From Hyaloperonospora brassicae (lineage: Eukaryota; Oomycota; Peronosporomycetes; Peronosporales; Peronosporaceae), in NCBI GenBank assembly GCA_947650285.1, contig CANTFL010000386.1:1-64000 (forward strand): a DNA stretch of 64,000 nt. Direction: 5' to 3'. The first letter of the stretch is position 1. Each line of letters starts with the position of its first letter. The notes under the pieces were generated by a model. That model made no database searches. It had not been told where the DNA came from and saw nothing but the letters and a program-made list of their open reading frames with translations. Made by a program: the position numbers and the translations under genes. Shown here piece by piece: positions 46,101-57,069 of the stretch.

Positions 46101-46674
46101 ACAACACATGAGAGGATACTTGTGGCTACTGACATCGAAGGAGAACACAGAGAGAAAGACTCACTCAATTTGCTCCTTTTATATCCATCCAGTTGTGCTG
46201 TATCGATGTATAAAGCTTTTTATCTGGATTGTGATATAGTCAGCTCATGAATTTTAATCAGGAATTGTACTTAACACACTCGTCTTCAAGGCAGCACTTA
46301 TCTACTTTGAAAGAAGAGGCCAATGTTAAACACGTTGTCAATATCTTCCTACACATCGATCACGCAAAAGCGCAAAAAGATTAGATCGAACCATCGGACC
46401 TTCTAACGCGTCTGTATGAATGGGTGGTAAGAGGATTTTGAAATTTATACGTGCGAAAACGGGAACATATCATCATTCGATGCAAGAGGTTGAGGATCGA
46501 CTAGGCATTCTTTTCATAAGTTATCTGGTCAAATTGACATGGTCCCGGTACACTTACGCCACTTAATGAGGCTCCCTCTATCAAGCTACTTCGCACTTAC
46601 ATAAGCATTGATGATATCGCCATAACTTTTGCATCAATGTACGTTTCTCGATTTCAGTCTAGTAAGCTTCGAGA

Positions 46675-46765
46675 AGTATGGTAGTAGTAGAGCAGTTTCT
46701 AGCAGTTGTGGTGGTAGTAGCAGTTGTTATACCAGTAGTAGTAGTGGTAGTACAGTAGCGATGCA
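46675..46765. repeat. Imperfect GTA/GTG trinucleotide repeat
   Basis: Runs such as GTAGTAGTAGAGCAG, GTGGTGGTAGTAGCAG and AGTAGTAGTAGTGGTAG lie within about 90 bp. They are not inside a supported gene. Confidence 0.75.
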
Positions 46766-47164
46766 GTTACGATTCGTTATCATGGTGCGCTCTGGTAAGA
46801 GTAGGGCTGTTAATGTGTAAGTATTGGGTGAATGATGTCGGCGATGTGGGTACAGTATGTATGTGGCCTGGCGTGTTATATATTACCATCTCTTGCTCAA
46901 TTTATACAGGCTATAAGCTTATGCAAGAGGTGGTCGCTCGAATATGAATTTAGTGAGGCTTAAGTGTTTGTTGTCGCTGGTCTCTCAAATATTAATTTAG
47001 TCAGACTCTACTGTAGCTCGAAGCCTGCCATGTAGCATACTCGTTGCAATGACTTATTTTCGTTGCTACGTTACATTGAAGTGACGGCCACACTGGACGA
47101 GTCCCACAATCGTACAAAAACTTTGACAATAACGCAATAACTGCCAAACTATTCAGTTGTGAAC

Positions 47165-48978
47165 ATGATCCGCGAAATGTGGCGCATCGAGTTGGGCGTA
47201 GGCGTTGGACCCTTCCGTCTCGGTGCTTGTATCGCTGAGGTGCTACACGCACTCAAAGGACGCCTTCCTGTTCGTCCGTTCGAGATCTCGTATGACGCTG
47301 TCGACCCCTACAAATGCGACGTAGTCGTGGATTCTCCCGCAGACGGATTTCGAGTTAAGAAGAGTCGCTTTTTTATCGATGAATTGTGACGTATACTTAC
47401 TGAAAACGACCTGTTTTACATTAATACCTACTTGTACTAGTTATACTTTGATCCTGTGCGACAGATACTCAAGTTGATCGAATTTTACGATGTGAATTGC
47501 GTGGCCCTGAAATTTGGCCGCGTGGTGATCTTTGGCGGTGATATTGCTGCCACCTTCATGTCCGTCTACAATGTACGCGGATAGGGCGTTCACGTCATGC
47601 GTACATGCTATCAACAGTTATTATCGTAACCCTGGTGATGTGCGATGGCTCAAATGCTGCAGTTGTTCGGGCCTACGTTCCCTGGCCAATACGATGCTGC
47701 TGAGCAGGTTGGATTCTTTTTTGTGGCGCCCTATGTAGCACATTATATTGATTGCTCTTGGATCTTACGTACCGCTTTTTGTCGTGACGCAGTGCTACGT
47801 ATTGGGATATGAGGGTGGCTGTGTTAAATTTCCAATCCCAGCTGAGTTTCGCGATTTATACCAGAACGGCACGGACTTGCCGATTGAGTTTCCGGTACGG
47901 CTTTTCCGCGTCGATTTTCCATCGATTTGTGATAAACTCAAATGCAAAACGCGTGTCCACCGAAGAATGGTGCCACTCCAGCAGCTACCGGACTCATGGT
48001 GTTTGTGGGTGGCAATTATCAATCTCCTGGACTTCCGACGCCAACAAAAAAGTACGATTTGTAGAGCCAGCATTTTACATGTTGGAGATGAGTGCTCACA
48101 GTGCTGTCTATTTTAGACACTACTTTGAAGAAATCGACGCAGAGGTTAGCAAAGAGCACACGTCGCTTCTTTTTACTGGCCGAAAGCAGCGTATTCAGCT
48201 TGGGTGGTCGCCTCAGGTACGATAGCTGATGTCACATTTGACACGCATACCGCGGGCAGTTACACTATTTTGATGCATTTGCAGGAGGTGATAAGCGAGC
48301 TTGGCGCCCCGGTCTCTGTCTTTCGAAAAGCAGAAGACCCAGATGATGGGTACTGCTGTTTTGTTCTGTCGACCAAATGTATACAGAAGGTGCTAAGTTT
48401 GCTACTCTCTTGCGCAGATCTACCATCGCTGGTGGTCTAGTCAGCGACTACTTCCATAACTACCCTCACTTGGGACTGGACATTATGTACGACTCGATGC
48501 ATCGGGCGCTGAAAGTCATATTAAAGACGAACGCACTGGGGTAAGGCGTTTGTAAGGTCTAGTTCTTGACCCTCGCGCTGCTCATTCTCGGTTGCCTTCT
48601 TCATACAATAGGCACCCTGATTTCGGCGCCTACAACAAGTGCAACTTCAGGCTCAGCGTACAGTCCTCTGCTCTACTCCAGGATCGTGGCTTTTCTGAGC
48701 CAGCAAGCTTCGAGATCACACCTCAAACACCGGTACACTACATATGATTGCTCCGGGAAAATGGCGTATTGCATAACAAAGCGGTATTGTGCATATAGTG
48801 GAAGGACATCCGCTTGATGTTCGAAAGAGAATCGGACCTGCGACCTATCATCCACGACAACGGATTGGGCCTTCACCCGTTTGGCTCAAGCTTGTGTTAC
48901 TCACCTACACCAGGCTGCATCTTCGAAGTGATGAGGAACGGCCTCATTGCAAGTGTCACCCTCACATCCACGAGGTAG
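47165..48978 (+). CDS. PHAF1/UPF0183 (C16orf70-like) protein, ten exons
   Basis: Reconstructed exons: 47165-47353, 47441-47572, 47663-47707, 47793-47894, 47966-48051, 48117-48216, 48285-48349, 48418-48540, 48612-48732 and 48799-48978. These give 380 residues, with nine GT..AG introns of 65-90 bp and frame kept throughout. Family features in order are LGVGVGPFRLGACIAEVL near the start, DGFR then LYFDPVRQILKLIEFYDV, LFGPTFPGQYDA, VKFPIPAEF, GLMVFVGGNYQSPGLPTP, EVISELGAPVSVFRKAED, DYFHNYPHLGLDIMYD, and a C-terminal LHPFGSSLCYSPTPGCIFEV with IASVTL. The human protein acts as a phagophore assembly factor that binds phosphoinositide on autophagic membranes; here that is by family only. Introns 1 and 3 use weaker GTTAAG and GTTGGA donors, so those joins are the least certain. 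Confidence 0.88.
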
Positions 48979-49137
48979 ATACCAGGTACTATATATTTGC
49001 TTAGTCCATGTGTGAGATTGCGAAGAGTGCTGACTACGTCCGTGAAGCACCTGCTCGTATCGAGTCTAGTGTTTATTCCAAAAGAGCCGATAAAGGAGTG
49101 CAGAATAAACGCAACAGCTTCAGCATCCACACCTCGA

Positions 49138-50637
49138 CTAATAACGCCGCCGACCATAGGGCTGTCCGAGCGGCGGCGGCGGTGGTGGAAGCTGCTGCTG
49201 GCCATTTGCTTCGTAAAATGCAGGTGGCGGTGGAGGTGGCGGTTGGCTGTACCTTGGAGGATGAGGCTGACCGTAAGGCACGCCATGTGTTTGGTGCGGC
49301 TGCATGTACCCCGCGATCGGTGGCTGAGGATACTGCTGGTACGGACCATGAGCGGGCTGAGCCTGCGGGAGAAATGCAGGCATAATGTGGGCACTGTACT
49401 GCGATGGAGGAGGCAGCTGATAGTAGCCACGAGGTAGCGCTTGCTGTCTCTGTGGCAAGCCCTGTCCATGGTACACATGCAGAGGAGACCGGGGCATCCC
49501 GTTGCCTTGCGGAGCCGTGTACTTCGTTTGCCCATACACTGCTGGCGGCCTGGCACCGCCGAAACCGCCTGGCTGCGTATACTTCGTTACACCACCGTGA
49601 GGCTGGGTCTGCATCGCGGGAAAAGGAGGCACGCCAGGCTTCACGACCACTGGCGCCTGCTGCCCATAGCTGCCACAATGCCCGTGAGGCGAAGCATTTT
49701 GTCGCGCTTGATAGTCAGCAAAGTTTCCCCCACGTCCACCTCGGCTGCCCCGTTCACCGGAAGGTTCAACAACTGCAATTCCAGTGGCTTGTGCAGTACC
49801 GCGGTTGCGCTTTCGATTCCCTCGCTTCGAAGTCGCCTCGGCCTCGTCATCTGAAAACTCAGTGTCATCAGCCTCTTCGTCAAAAAGGTTCGAAGCATCT
49901 GTGCCTTTGTCCTTGATCGTCTCGGGGTCCAGATACGTCGTGTGCTCTGTCGCGTAGTAAACTGTAGCATCTTTTGTCGCTTTCTCGGGCATCTTGGCCG
50001 CAGTCTCGTACCGGACGAGGTACATGGGCATCAGCACTGGACCAAAGACTTCGTCGACACACCCGAGGACCGTACGGTCTTCAAGACACAGGACGCTCCC
50101 TTCATCGAGCAAGCTCATGTTTGACGTCGACTTGATGGTCATCATAAGACCAGGTACACTCACGTTCAAGATTACGCCACACTGAGCAATGGGGCAATCC
50201 GCCGTCAGTTCCACTCCTGGCGTCCGCACCGGCACTGCCTCAACCTCATGCTCCGTCTTCAGCGGCACACTCATCTTGTTCTCTTCTTTCGTCAAAGCCG
50301 CTTCAATTTCTGCCCGTAATACGGCAGGGTCCTCATCCTCTTCATCACTTGAGCTCTCCTCCACCGCGTCACTTGCGTGCTCCTTGGTAGTATCGGTAGT
50401 CTTTTGCTCAGCCAGCACGTCGTCTTCCTTGTCCGAGCTATCGCTCGCATCGTCCGAAACGTCCTTGATCACAGTAGGCGCAGTGGCTGTCTGTTTCAGC
50501 GCTTCGCTCACGCTCGCTGAGCTCTCAAATTGCGCTGCCACCGAGTGCAGCTCAGCATCTGCATACTGCGCTGCAACTGCCAAGTCCGATACGGGCTCAA
50601 GTGTCAGCGTCGTTGTCTCTGCCTGCCGCACGTCCAT
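49138..50637 (-). CDS. NAF1: NAF1-like H/ACA snoRNP assembly factor
   Basis: A 499-residue protein. Residues 60-105 are acidic (SSDEEDEDP), preceding the Gar1/NAF1 core at about 145-215, with GVILNVSVPGLMMTIKS, a SLLDEGSVLCLEDRTVLGCV strand pair and VDEVFGPVLMPMYLVRY (the GxVxExFGPVxxPxYxVRF signature). An ESD-rich linker and an RGNRKRNRG / RGSRGGRGG basic-RGG region follow. The C-terminal third is low-complexity Pro/Gln/Tyr/Gly with PPPPPPP runs, as in other NAF1 proteins. NAF1 delivers the dyskerin complex during H/ACA and telomerase RNP maturation, then is replaced by GAR1. Start at 50637 (MDVRQ) was preferred over the ATG at 50730, whose extension is basic and unlike the family. Confidence 0.88.
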   Translation of the reverse strand: MDVRQAETTTLTLEPVSDLAVAAQYADAELHSVAAQFESSASVSEALKQTATAPTVIKDVSDDASDSSDKEDDVLAEQKTTDTTKEHASDAVEESSSDEEDEDPAVLRAEIEAALTKEENKMSVPLKTEHEVEAVPVRTPGVELTADCPIAQCGVILNVSVPGLMMTIKSTSNMSLLDEGSVLCLEDRTVLGCVDEVFGPVLMPMYLVRYETAAKMPEKATKDATVYYATEHTTYLDPETIKDKGTDASNLFDEEADDTEFSDDEAEATSKRGNRKRNRGTAQATGIAVVEPSGERGSRGGRGGNFADYQARQNASPHGHCGSYGQQAPVVVKPGVPPFPAMQTQPHGGVTKYTQPGGFGGARPPAVYGQTKYTAPQGNGMPRSPLHVYHGQGLPQRQQALPRGYYQLPPPSQYSAHIMPAFLPQAQPAHGPYQQYPQPPIAGYMQPHQTHGVPYGQPHPPRYSQPPPPPPPAFYEANGQQQLPPPPPPLGQPYGRRRY

Positions 50638-50927
50638 GCTAAAGCTTCGGCTGCGTCGGTTCGGTCGATGCGCAGGAGCTCCAGTCAAAAGGAGGTGCAC
50701 AACGATACTACGCAAGCGAATACCGATCACCAGCGGTATATAACCGCCTCAAGCCAGAAAAGAGCCACAGGACTGTCAACCGATGACGACGTCGAACAGT
50801 TCAACGACGACGGACATCCCATTGGTCGAAACTCCACATACTGGAGCGCAACCCACCCAAAGATTGTATCCTACTGGTCGGATCCTTCGATCCCCGTATC
50901 CGATTTCATCATCATCGCTTCGCAGTC

Positions 50928-50944
50928 CCTCATTCGACAATTCG
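50928..50944 (+). promoter_or_regulatory. Oomycete Inr upstream of the superoxide dismutase gene
   Basis: CCTCATTCGACAATTCG matches TCATTYYNCAWTT well. It would give a 5' leader of about 80 bases and makes the ATG at 51011 the natural start. Confidence 0.65.
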
Positions 50945-51010
50945 CCTGGTCCAAGACACACCACAGCACATTCACACGCCCTTCACCGCTACACTTTTGA
51001 TCACGCCAAC

Positions 51011-51652
51011 ATGTCGTTCGAGCTGCCCAAGATCTCGTATGCGTACAACGCGCTGGAGCCGTTTGTCGACACGGACACGATGAACATCCACCACACCAAA
51101 CACCACCAGGCGTACGTGAACAACATTAACAAGTACATTGCATCCGACCAAGGCGCTGCTCTCCAGGGCAAGTCGATCCTTGAAGTCGTGCAGTCGGCCA
51201 CGGAGGCGCCCGTGCGCAACAATGGCGGCGGTCACTACAACCACTCGCTCTTCTGGACGTGGATGACAGCGCCCGGCTCGTCGAACACGGCCCCACACGG
51301 CGCACTCAAGACCCGCATCGACGAAGACTTTGGCTCGTTGGACCAGCTCAAGCAAGAGTTTAACGCGGCGGCGTCGTCGCGCTTTGGCTCGGGTTGGGCC
51401 TGGCTCGGTGTCAAGGCCGACGGCAAGCTAGCGATCACGTCGACCCCCAACCAGGACAATCCGCTGATGCCCAGCGTGGACCAGCCGCTCATTCCGATTC
51501 TGGGACTCGATGTGTGGGAACATGCGTACTACCTCAAGTACCAGAACCGTCGTCCCGAGTACATCTCGGCGTTCTGGAACGTGGCCAACTGGGACAAGGT
51601 CGTCGAGTATTACGACAACTTTGCGTCCAAGGGCAAGCCCGTGGAGGTGTAA
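51011..51652 (+). CDS. SOD: Fe/Mn superoxide dismutase, Mn-type signature
   Basis: A 213-residue protein of full family length. Metal ligands appear at His27 (MNIHHTKHH), His78 (HYNHSLFW), Asp167 and His171 (DVWEHAYY). Gly-Gly before the second His and the pattern NHSLFW favour the manganese form over iron. No targeting sequence precedes [10 protein letters not shown], so a cytosolic location is likely unless the frame is extended to 50783, which an Inr at 50928-50944 argues against. The enzyme converts superoxide to peroxide and oxygen; in plant-infecting oomycetes it is expected to help against the host oxidative burst, an inference. Codon third positions are strongly C/G, suggesting high expression. 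Divergent from NAF1 across 373 bp. Confidence 0.95.
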   Translation: MSFELPKISYAYNALEPFVDTDTMNIHHTKHHQAYVNNINKYIASDQGAALQGKSILEVVQSATEAPVRNNGGGHYNHSLFWTWMTAPGSSNTAPHGALKTRIDEDFGSLDQLKQEFNAAASSRFGSGWAWLGVKADGKLAITSTPNQDNPLMPSVDQPLIPILGLDVWEHAYYLKYQNRRPEYISAFWNVANWDKVVEYYDNFASKGKPVEV

Positions 51653-52940
51653 CGCCCAAGGTTCAATGAGGTAGTAGGGACATACTCGTCGCTATGAAAG
51701 CTCGGAGGGTGCTGGAGGCCGCTGCTGTTTGGTAACATTATGGCATGACGTTGCGTGCGAACAAGAAGAAGGAGGAAAAGTGGAGTTTATACGTAGCGTT
51801 CTTCCATTGGTGTCACGCGCTGCTGCAATACTTACTACCTCGTCTTTTAAGGTTTCATTCGCATCGTCCACTTGGGTTCTGACTGCATTCGGGATTTGAT
51901 AGTAATGATGCGTATGTTGTACTGCCTCCTGGCGCATTTCGACTGCACCGCTGCTCGGTCTGCACGTAAGAGCAGCAACGTATATGGACGACGATCAGCA
52001 GTATTGTTTACAATGCGATCGCTAGTTGTCTACTGCACTCGCGTATCACGAGACTTGTCCGACGTGAGCGCAGTGTAGCCACCCTCCGCAAGATCTTTTT
52101 TTTCAAATATGCCAAACGGTGCTCACTCGCTCTCCTTCCGGCGGTGGCTGGGATCCTTACCGGACAGGTCCCGGTCGTATGACTCCACGCACGTTGTCGT
52201 GGGGGAAGCCATTGGACAGGTTTGATCCTTGGAGTGAGTGTTCTTGCGCTTCTGGCAAAGACCGTCTTGCGTCATCCGCACACGTGTATGAAGAACATGA
52301 TCGACATTACTGGTACACAGTTATGCTGTTTGCGGTGTCAATAGCCTGTTCTTTTCTGCTAAGCTGTTTCCAATGTGGTGGTGGCTGTAAGTCAAAATAG
52401 GGCTTGCTTCATGGAAGGTCCGGATAAGCTAGCGAAATGGGGCGCAAGGGTTTGCATCAGGTCTTAGTAATATCAAAAAAATTCATCAAAAAGGCGTACT
52501 TCACTCTTTTGCGATTCGAGCGCCCGCTAAAAGAATGTGAAAGGACGGATGTGGACGGCATCTTTTACCGACAACAATTCTGAAACGCGCAAGAGCCTTG
52601 TTCCAGAGCTCGCTGCAAGAGCGCATGAAGGTAGCTAAATCTGGCGACAACTACGTAGTTTCGGCTAAGCTGTAGAATCAGAATGTGTACCTGATTGAGC
52701 GCAAATCAGGTCAAATATTGGTCGATTCCACTCGTTTGCGAAATGCTCTGGTGTTCAAAAAATGATTGCAGGCCCAACCAAACAGTTCTATAGTATCATG
52801 CGGCACCTTGCGCCTCAACAGAAAACTGGTTCACCCACACGGCGTAAATGTGTTGTGAGAGACCAGAATATGTGTTTGTAAAGCCCCTCAGTCTTTGTAT
52901 CTCAAGATTGTGCCTACCAATCTATCAAGTCGTCGTAAGG
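51653..52940. other. Intergenic region with one small ORF
   Basis: Apart from the candidate at 52179-52400, the stretch 52430-52770 shows protein-like fragments (GRKGLHQVLVISKKFIKK; QNVYLIERKSGQILVDST) interrupted by stops. These may be a decayed gene or retroelement piece. No family was recognised. Confidence 0.4.
52179..52400 (+). CDS. Small putative membrane protein, 73 residues
   Basis: From the ATG at 52179 the frame encodes a short hydrophilic head, then one hydrophobic segment (YTVMLFAVSIACSFLLSCF) near the C terminus, ending in a CGGGCKSK tail. The open frame extends upstream to a GTG at 52119, but no ATG lies in it. There is no Inr or homology support. It could be a tail-anchored small protein or chance. 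Confidence 0.35.
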   Translation: MTPRTLSWGKPLDRFDPWSECSCASGKDRLASSAHVYEEHDRHYWYTVMLFAVSIACSFLLSCFQCGGGCKSK

Positions 52941-53858
52941 ATGCTGGTGCCTATGTTGCGAGTGGTAGTCGCAGCTCTGCTCGCTGGGTTTCTCGGTTAC
53001 CGCGGTCTCAAGAAGCAGTCGCTGGACGTGTCAGGCGCAGCTGCTGCTTGTTTTGTCGGTTTCTTCACGCTCGCGTCCGGCTATCGCTTTGGTACTTCCG
53101 CCACGTTCACCAATCGTTCCCTCCGTCTGGACTTCTCACGACCGTCTTCCTCGTTGTAACCCATTGCAGGTGTCCTGCTCTTGGGCTTCTACTTTTCTGG
53201 TAGCAAGCTTACCAAGGTGCGGGCTAGGTTCAAACAGCAGCTGGACGCCAATTACAAGCCAGGCGGCCAGCGTTCGGCTCGACAGGTGCTGGCATGCAGT
53301 CTCGTGGCCACCCTCCTTGCCGTCTACACTGTCGTCCGATTCGGACACGACGACGTGAGCATTGATTTCCAGACCGCTCCAGAGCGAAGCTTTGTTTTGG
53401 CCAGCTACATTGGTCACTACGCCTGCTGCGCGGCTGACACGTGGGCCTCGGAGCTCGGCGTGCTGAGCAAGAGCGAGCCGAGACTTATTACGACAGGGAA
53501 GCGGGTACCGCGTGGTACTAACGGTGGCGTGTCTGTGCTGGGACTTGCTGTGTCAGCACTAGGAGGAGCTTTTATCGGAGCTCTGTACTACGCTGCGAGC
53601 CTCTTGTCCCGCACGGCGCAACCCCAAGTCGTCACGCTGGGCGTCGTGACCGGTCTCTTTGGCTCCATGCTGGATTCAATCCTTGGCGCGACGGTGCAAG
53701 CTACACACTTTGATCGAGTGACGCGCAAGATCTGCGATGACGCACCACATGTCGAGCATATCTGTGGACGCAAGTGGCTGAGTAACGAGCAGGTGAACGT
53801 CGTGTCCACGCTGGTGGCTACAGCCATCAGCGGAGCTCTGGCGACGTATTTGTTTTAG
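52941..53858 (+). CDS. TMEM19/DUF92 family membrane protein, one intron
   Basis: Exons 52941-53091 and 53170-53858 (intron 53092-53169, GTACTT..TTGCAG) give 279 residues. The first helix MLRVVVAALLAGFLGYRGL is followed by the DUF92 signature LDVSGAAAACFVGFFTLASG, then FSGSKLTKVR, ADTWASELGVLSKSEPRLI (the conserved ADTxASExG) and a TTGKRVPRGTNGGVSVLG motif. Several more helices follow, with LGATVQ in the last third. Plant and cyanobacterial relatives include the phytyl-phosphate kinase VTE6; animal TMEM19 has unknown function. Family identity is strong, substrate unknown. Confidence 0.9.
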
Positions 53859-54180
53859 GTGAACCGACTGGTATTGCTGTATACGGGTTTCCCAATGTAT
53901 AAGGAATCGTCGAAGTCGCTATTAGGCAGAATGAATAGGTGTATCGAAAAGTAGATTCCTCGACCAGCAATCGGATTGAAAGAAGAGGGTGCGGCTGGTT
54001 CGTTGGCATATGAATCAATATGCATTGTGTGACGCGCTTACTATGTCATACATCTCGAGAATGCTACTGACAGTAAAATCTTACCGAAGTCGCAATGCAC
54101 GGTGTGACATCCACCACGCTTCACACAAAGCAAATGGGTCGAGTATGAGGTAGCTTTCTTCATGACGCGGGTGGAAATGC
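53859..54180. other. Intergenic, nothing recognised
   Basis: Only short ORFs on either strand; no repeat or signal seen. Confidence 0.5.
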
Positions 54181-54881
54181 TAAACAGAGATCAAGTAGTC
54201 CGGTATTCCAAAGTCTTTGAGATCTGTTTCACATCTGTCAGCGCAATTGAAGAATGCATTCGGCCAAAAGTAGCAGTTGAAGATACACCGTCCGAGGAGC
54301 TCTAGCTCGTACCTGAAACAACGGGCAGGTCCCCCAGTACTATTAATCGGGTCGGGATCACCGAAGTCTTCGCCTAGACAAGTGCAAGAAATTCGTGCTG
54401 TTTTTGGCTGAACAATCTTCTTGAGGGGAGTCATGTGCCGAATGACACTTCAAAATTGTTCTTTATGAAACTGCTTTTCACGAAACTGGGCTCAATCGCC
54501 TGACGTGAGTGGTGAGTGCATCATTAAAAAAGCAGGAGCATAAAAAGCGGCCTACCTGTAAGCACACGGAACGGATTGTCATGGACTTGTACCAGCGCGT
54601 GAAGAATGTCTCCTTCGTTCAATACATTGATGTGTGCAGGAAGTAAGGACTAAGCGCATGACAGCGAAATACACCGGCGTGAATGAATGCAATTGAAGTG
54701 ATGCATCGTCGAAGCACTGGTTAGCGATTCGCCAGTTGTATCTAGCGTGTGGCGTTGATCATGCCAAGCTACCTCCCGTGATGCTGTAATTGAGACGTGG
54801 AAAGAAGGACGTTGCAAGGCGAAGTCATCGTTGATCGAGTCAAGAGTTTGGTCAATATCAATCTTCAGAGAGGGTGCTTGT
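54181..54881 (-). CDS. Candidate spliced gene, cysteine-rich 3' part, unknown
   Basis: Three minus-strand pieces look like exons. 54773-54881 (preceded by GCCGCAG, followed by GTAGCT) encodes a KIDIDQTLDSINDDFALQRP stretch. 54556-54649 (preceded by CGCTTAG, followed by GTAGGC) encodes HINVLNEGDILHALVQVHD and joins the first in frame. A last piece ending at 54181 encodes a cysteine-rich segment with CTCLGEDF, RCFRYELELLGRC and FNCADRC. An acceptor AACAG near 54389 would keep frame into it. The first exon and start were not found, and TTTCAGGTACG near 54313 offers alternative splicing. No family recognised. The in-frame fit of two joins is the main support. Confidence 0.35.
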
Positions 54882-55214
54882 CTGCGGCGCTAGCACGACG
54901 AATATAGGCAATGGTCAGCAGCGTAAACGATGAACAGGTGCAAGACCATCGACATTCGCTAGATTATCGGCGCGGTAAAACACGCTCCATATCTGGTTGG
55001 TGCTCCCGTTATTGCTTAGTGCAGTACTATAGTCAGTCAGTCAGTCAGTCAGTCACCAGCACGAAATCTGAGGTGTTTTGTTGACGACTGGACACGTAAA
55101 GGGACAGTACTTGCGTGATAATTAACAGAGTACACTATATGCTATTACGTACGAAGCACGCACATACAATAACTTGGAGCAGAACGATGGCAGGGACGAC
55201 CGAAAGACTGTTAC
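54882..55214. repeat. Intergenic with (AGTC)6 microsatellite
   Basis: Six AGTC units lie at 55031-55054. The rest of this stretch shows no supported feature. Confidence 0.7.
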
Positions 55215-55600
55215 TGTAACGGGGTAGCCCGTTGCATGAAAACACAATTAGGAGAAATAATAGTAAATAATATTGGAGATTTATAGGTACACACCCACCC
55301 ATGATACGTACACCCACCCCTGAAATAGAGGCCCTCCATAAGTACCGTAGCCTCCCCAACTAGGTACTGCACAGATATTCACATAAATGCCATATAATAA
55401 TCTTTGCTACGTACACACCCCTCCGTAATGAAGGCCTCTTTTGTGTCAGCACACAGCCTTGCTTATGACTTCCACTCTCGTTATCCGGTACCCCCACCAA
55501 ATCGCGGGCCGTCGTGTTTTAAAATAGACTATCTGTTACTCTCATTATCCAGTACCCCCTATAAGTACCCCTAATACTATTATTTCCCAATTTTAAACAG
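55215..55600 (+). mobile_element. Partial LTR of the TGTAACGGGG family
   Basis: It begins TGTAACGGGGTAGCCCGTTGCATG, the best match to the 5' end of the split LTR at 41030. The following DNA diverges quickly and carries CACCCACCC-type runs (ACACACCCACCCATGATACG and ACACCCACCCCTGAAATAGA). The right end is not visible. Confidence 0.5.
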
Positions 55601-57069
55601 CAACCAGAACAACGTCAACAACGCCTGAGATGCGAGTAGCAATTCAGCCGTACCGCCGCGTGCGCAAACGCCGCTCTGCTCAGAGCATGGGTAGCTACGG
55701 TCTAGTTCGTCCGCGCCTGACGGAATACTGTAGTAATATGAATCTTGCAAGTCTTCCAAACACTTTAGCTGCTAGGTGGAGTATCGAACGCCACGTGGTA
55801 TGGTGAAGGAGTTGCGTTTCAACGCCACAAATCGATACAATAGTGAGATGGAGCGAAAGAAGGACGTGTGTTGATAGTCCTGCGCCTGCAAGATGTCCTC
55901 GCTCGAACACTGGTCACTGAAGTCGTGATACTGAAATCGAAACCAACCCATGTCGACATCGTGCTCGGCAAAACTCGTGCACCAAGAGCTCGGCCTGATT
56001 GTAGTGACACCAAATCACTTCCGGTCTCGCACGACGACGTCGTAATTGCAAGCTGACGTTTACGAGATTTCGGAATATTGCGATACCCACTTTGGTGCTC
56101 TAGTCACTACTGCCACGACACAAAGTCACCATTTTCTTTCGCGATTTGTCGTCGTGTTGCCCAAAGTTCAAACCCTCTTCAAGTCTTCTACAGTCGAGCC
56201 CCTCTTAGCGAATCCCATATTAGCTAGTAATCTCTTGTAGTTAATGACAAAATTTCGGCCCAACGTGCATACCATGGACTCCGACATACTGTACAATTGG
56301 ATGTAGATCACGTGACTACCCACCAGCCCCTCCTACCTAATATCCTCTACTACCTATTTTTTATCCACCCGATTCCTTTAGCTAATAGGAATCTACTGTA
56401 CTAAGCTCCTCTTCAGCGCGTCGATCGCCATGGACCGCGGGAATGAGTGGTCCGATCGGTCCAGCAAACTCGTACAGCTTGCTCGTAGCTTCCACACACA
56501 AGCACAAGAGTAAAATTGTTGCTCTGTCGTGTCTACGGGTTCAACGACCGCCTTCGGCAACTTGGCTACCACTGCTCATGTGAGCTGTTGTGCAATTGTG
56601 CATTGCGGTTGTCAAAGAGGCTACCAATCAATAGGACAAGGGCAGAACGAGTTTGCGCGCACGCGAGCCTAACGTATCTCCGATCAATCTATGCAGCAAG
56701 CACGCAGAAACGGTTGCTGTGTTCGTGCTTGGGCGAGGGAAGCAACACACACTGTGATGGTCGTGCGCGCGCCTTCTTGAGGAGCAGCTCTTTTCGACCT
56801 TTTCAGAGCACCCCCTACCGCGTGCTCGTTCCGAGTGTGCAGCTGTGAGAGCCCAATCTCTGATTCCAATCGCTCCAGGTTATCGACGTAGAAGCGGCGG
56901 TACCGTTGGCTCACTTCCTCTCAGACAGGTCGTACTTGTCACTACAAGAGCACGACGCCGATCTGGTATGGCTGTCAAGCAAATTTGTCGGACTTTTCTT
57001 CCTAGTCCTGCGATGGGCTATCGCAAATCGATAGTCTAAGACTGAGCTTCCAAGCATTGCCTTTCGCGG
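55601..57069. other. Intergenic, uncertain ORFs
   Basis: A minus-strand frame at 56684-56914 (76 codons, YRRFYVDNLERLESEIGLSQ) and a plus frame at 56516-56848 overlap. Neither is supported by motifs. The patch TTTCGGCCCAACGTGC near 56254 resembles TTTCGGCCCAACGAGC near 63060 and may mark a shared repeat. Confidence 0.35.

Larger units (their letters stand above)
44464..47164. other. Gene-poor region with repeat remnants
   Basis: No gene is supported. It contains the degenerate GATCAAGGTACCGCG repeat (45271-45375), an inverted Gypsy LTR remnant (about 45870-46100), and a GTA/GTG trinucleotide patch (46675-46765). Confidence 0.5.

Noticed and set aside
49404..49916. 170-codon plus-strand ORF
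   Set aside because: Antisense to the NAF1 low-complexity tail.
50783..51010. 76-residue N-terminal extension of superoxide dismutase, possibly a targeting peptide
   Set aside because: Overlaps the Inr and is Ser/Pro/His-rich without an amphipathic helix; the family start MSFELP is at 51011.
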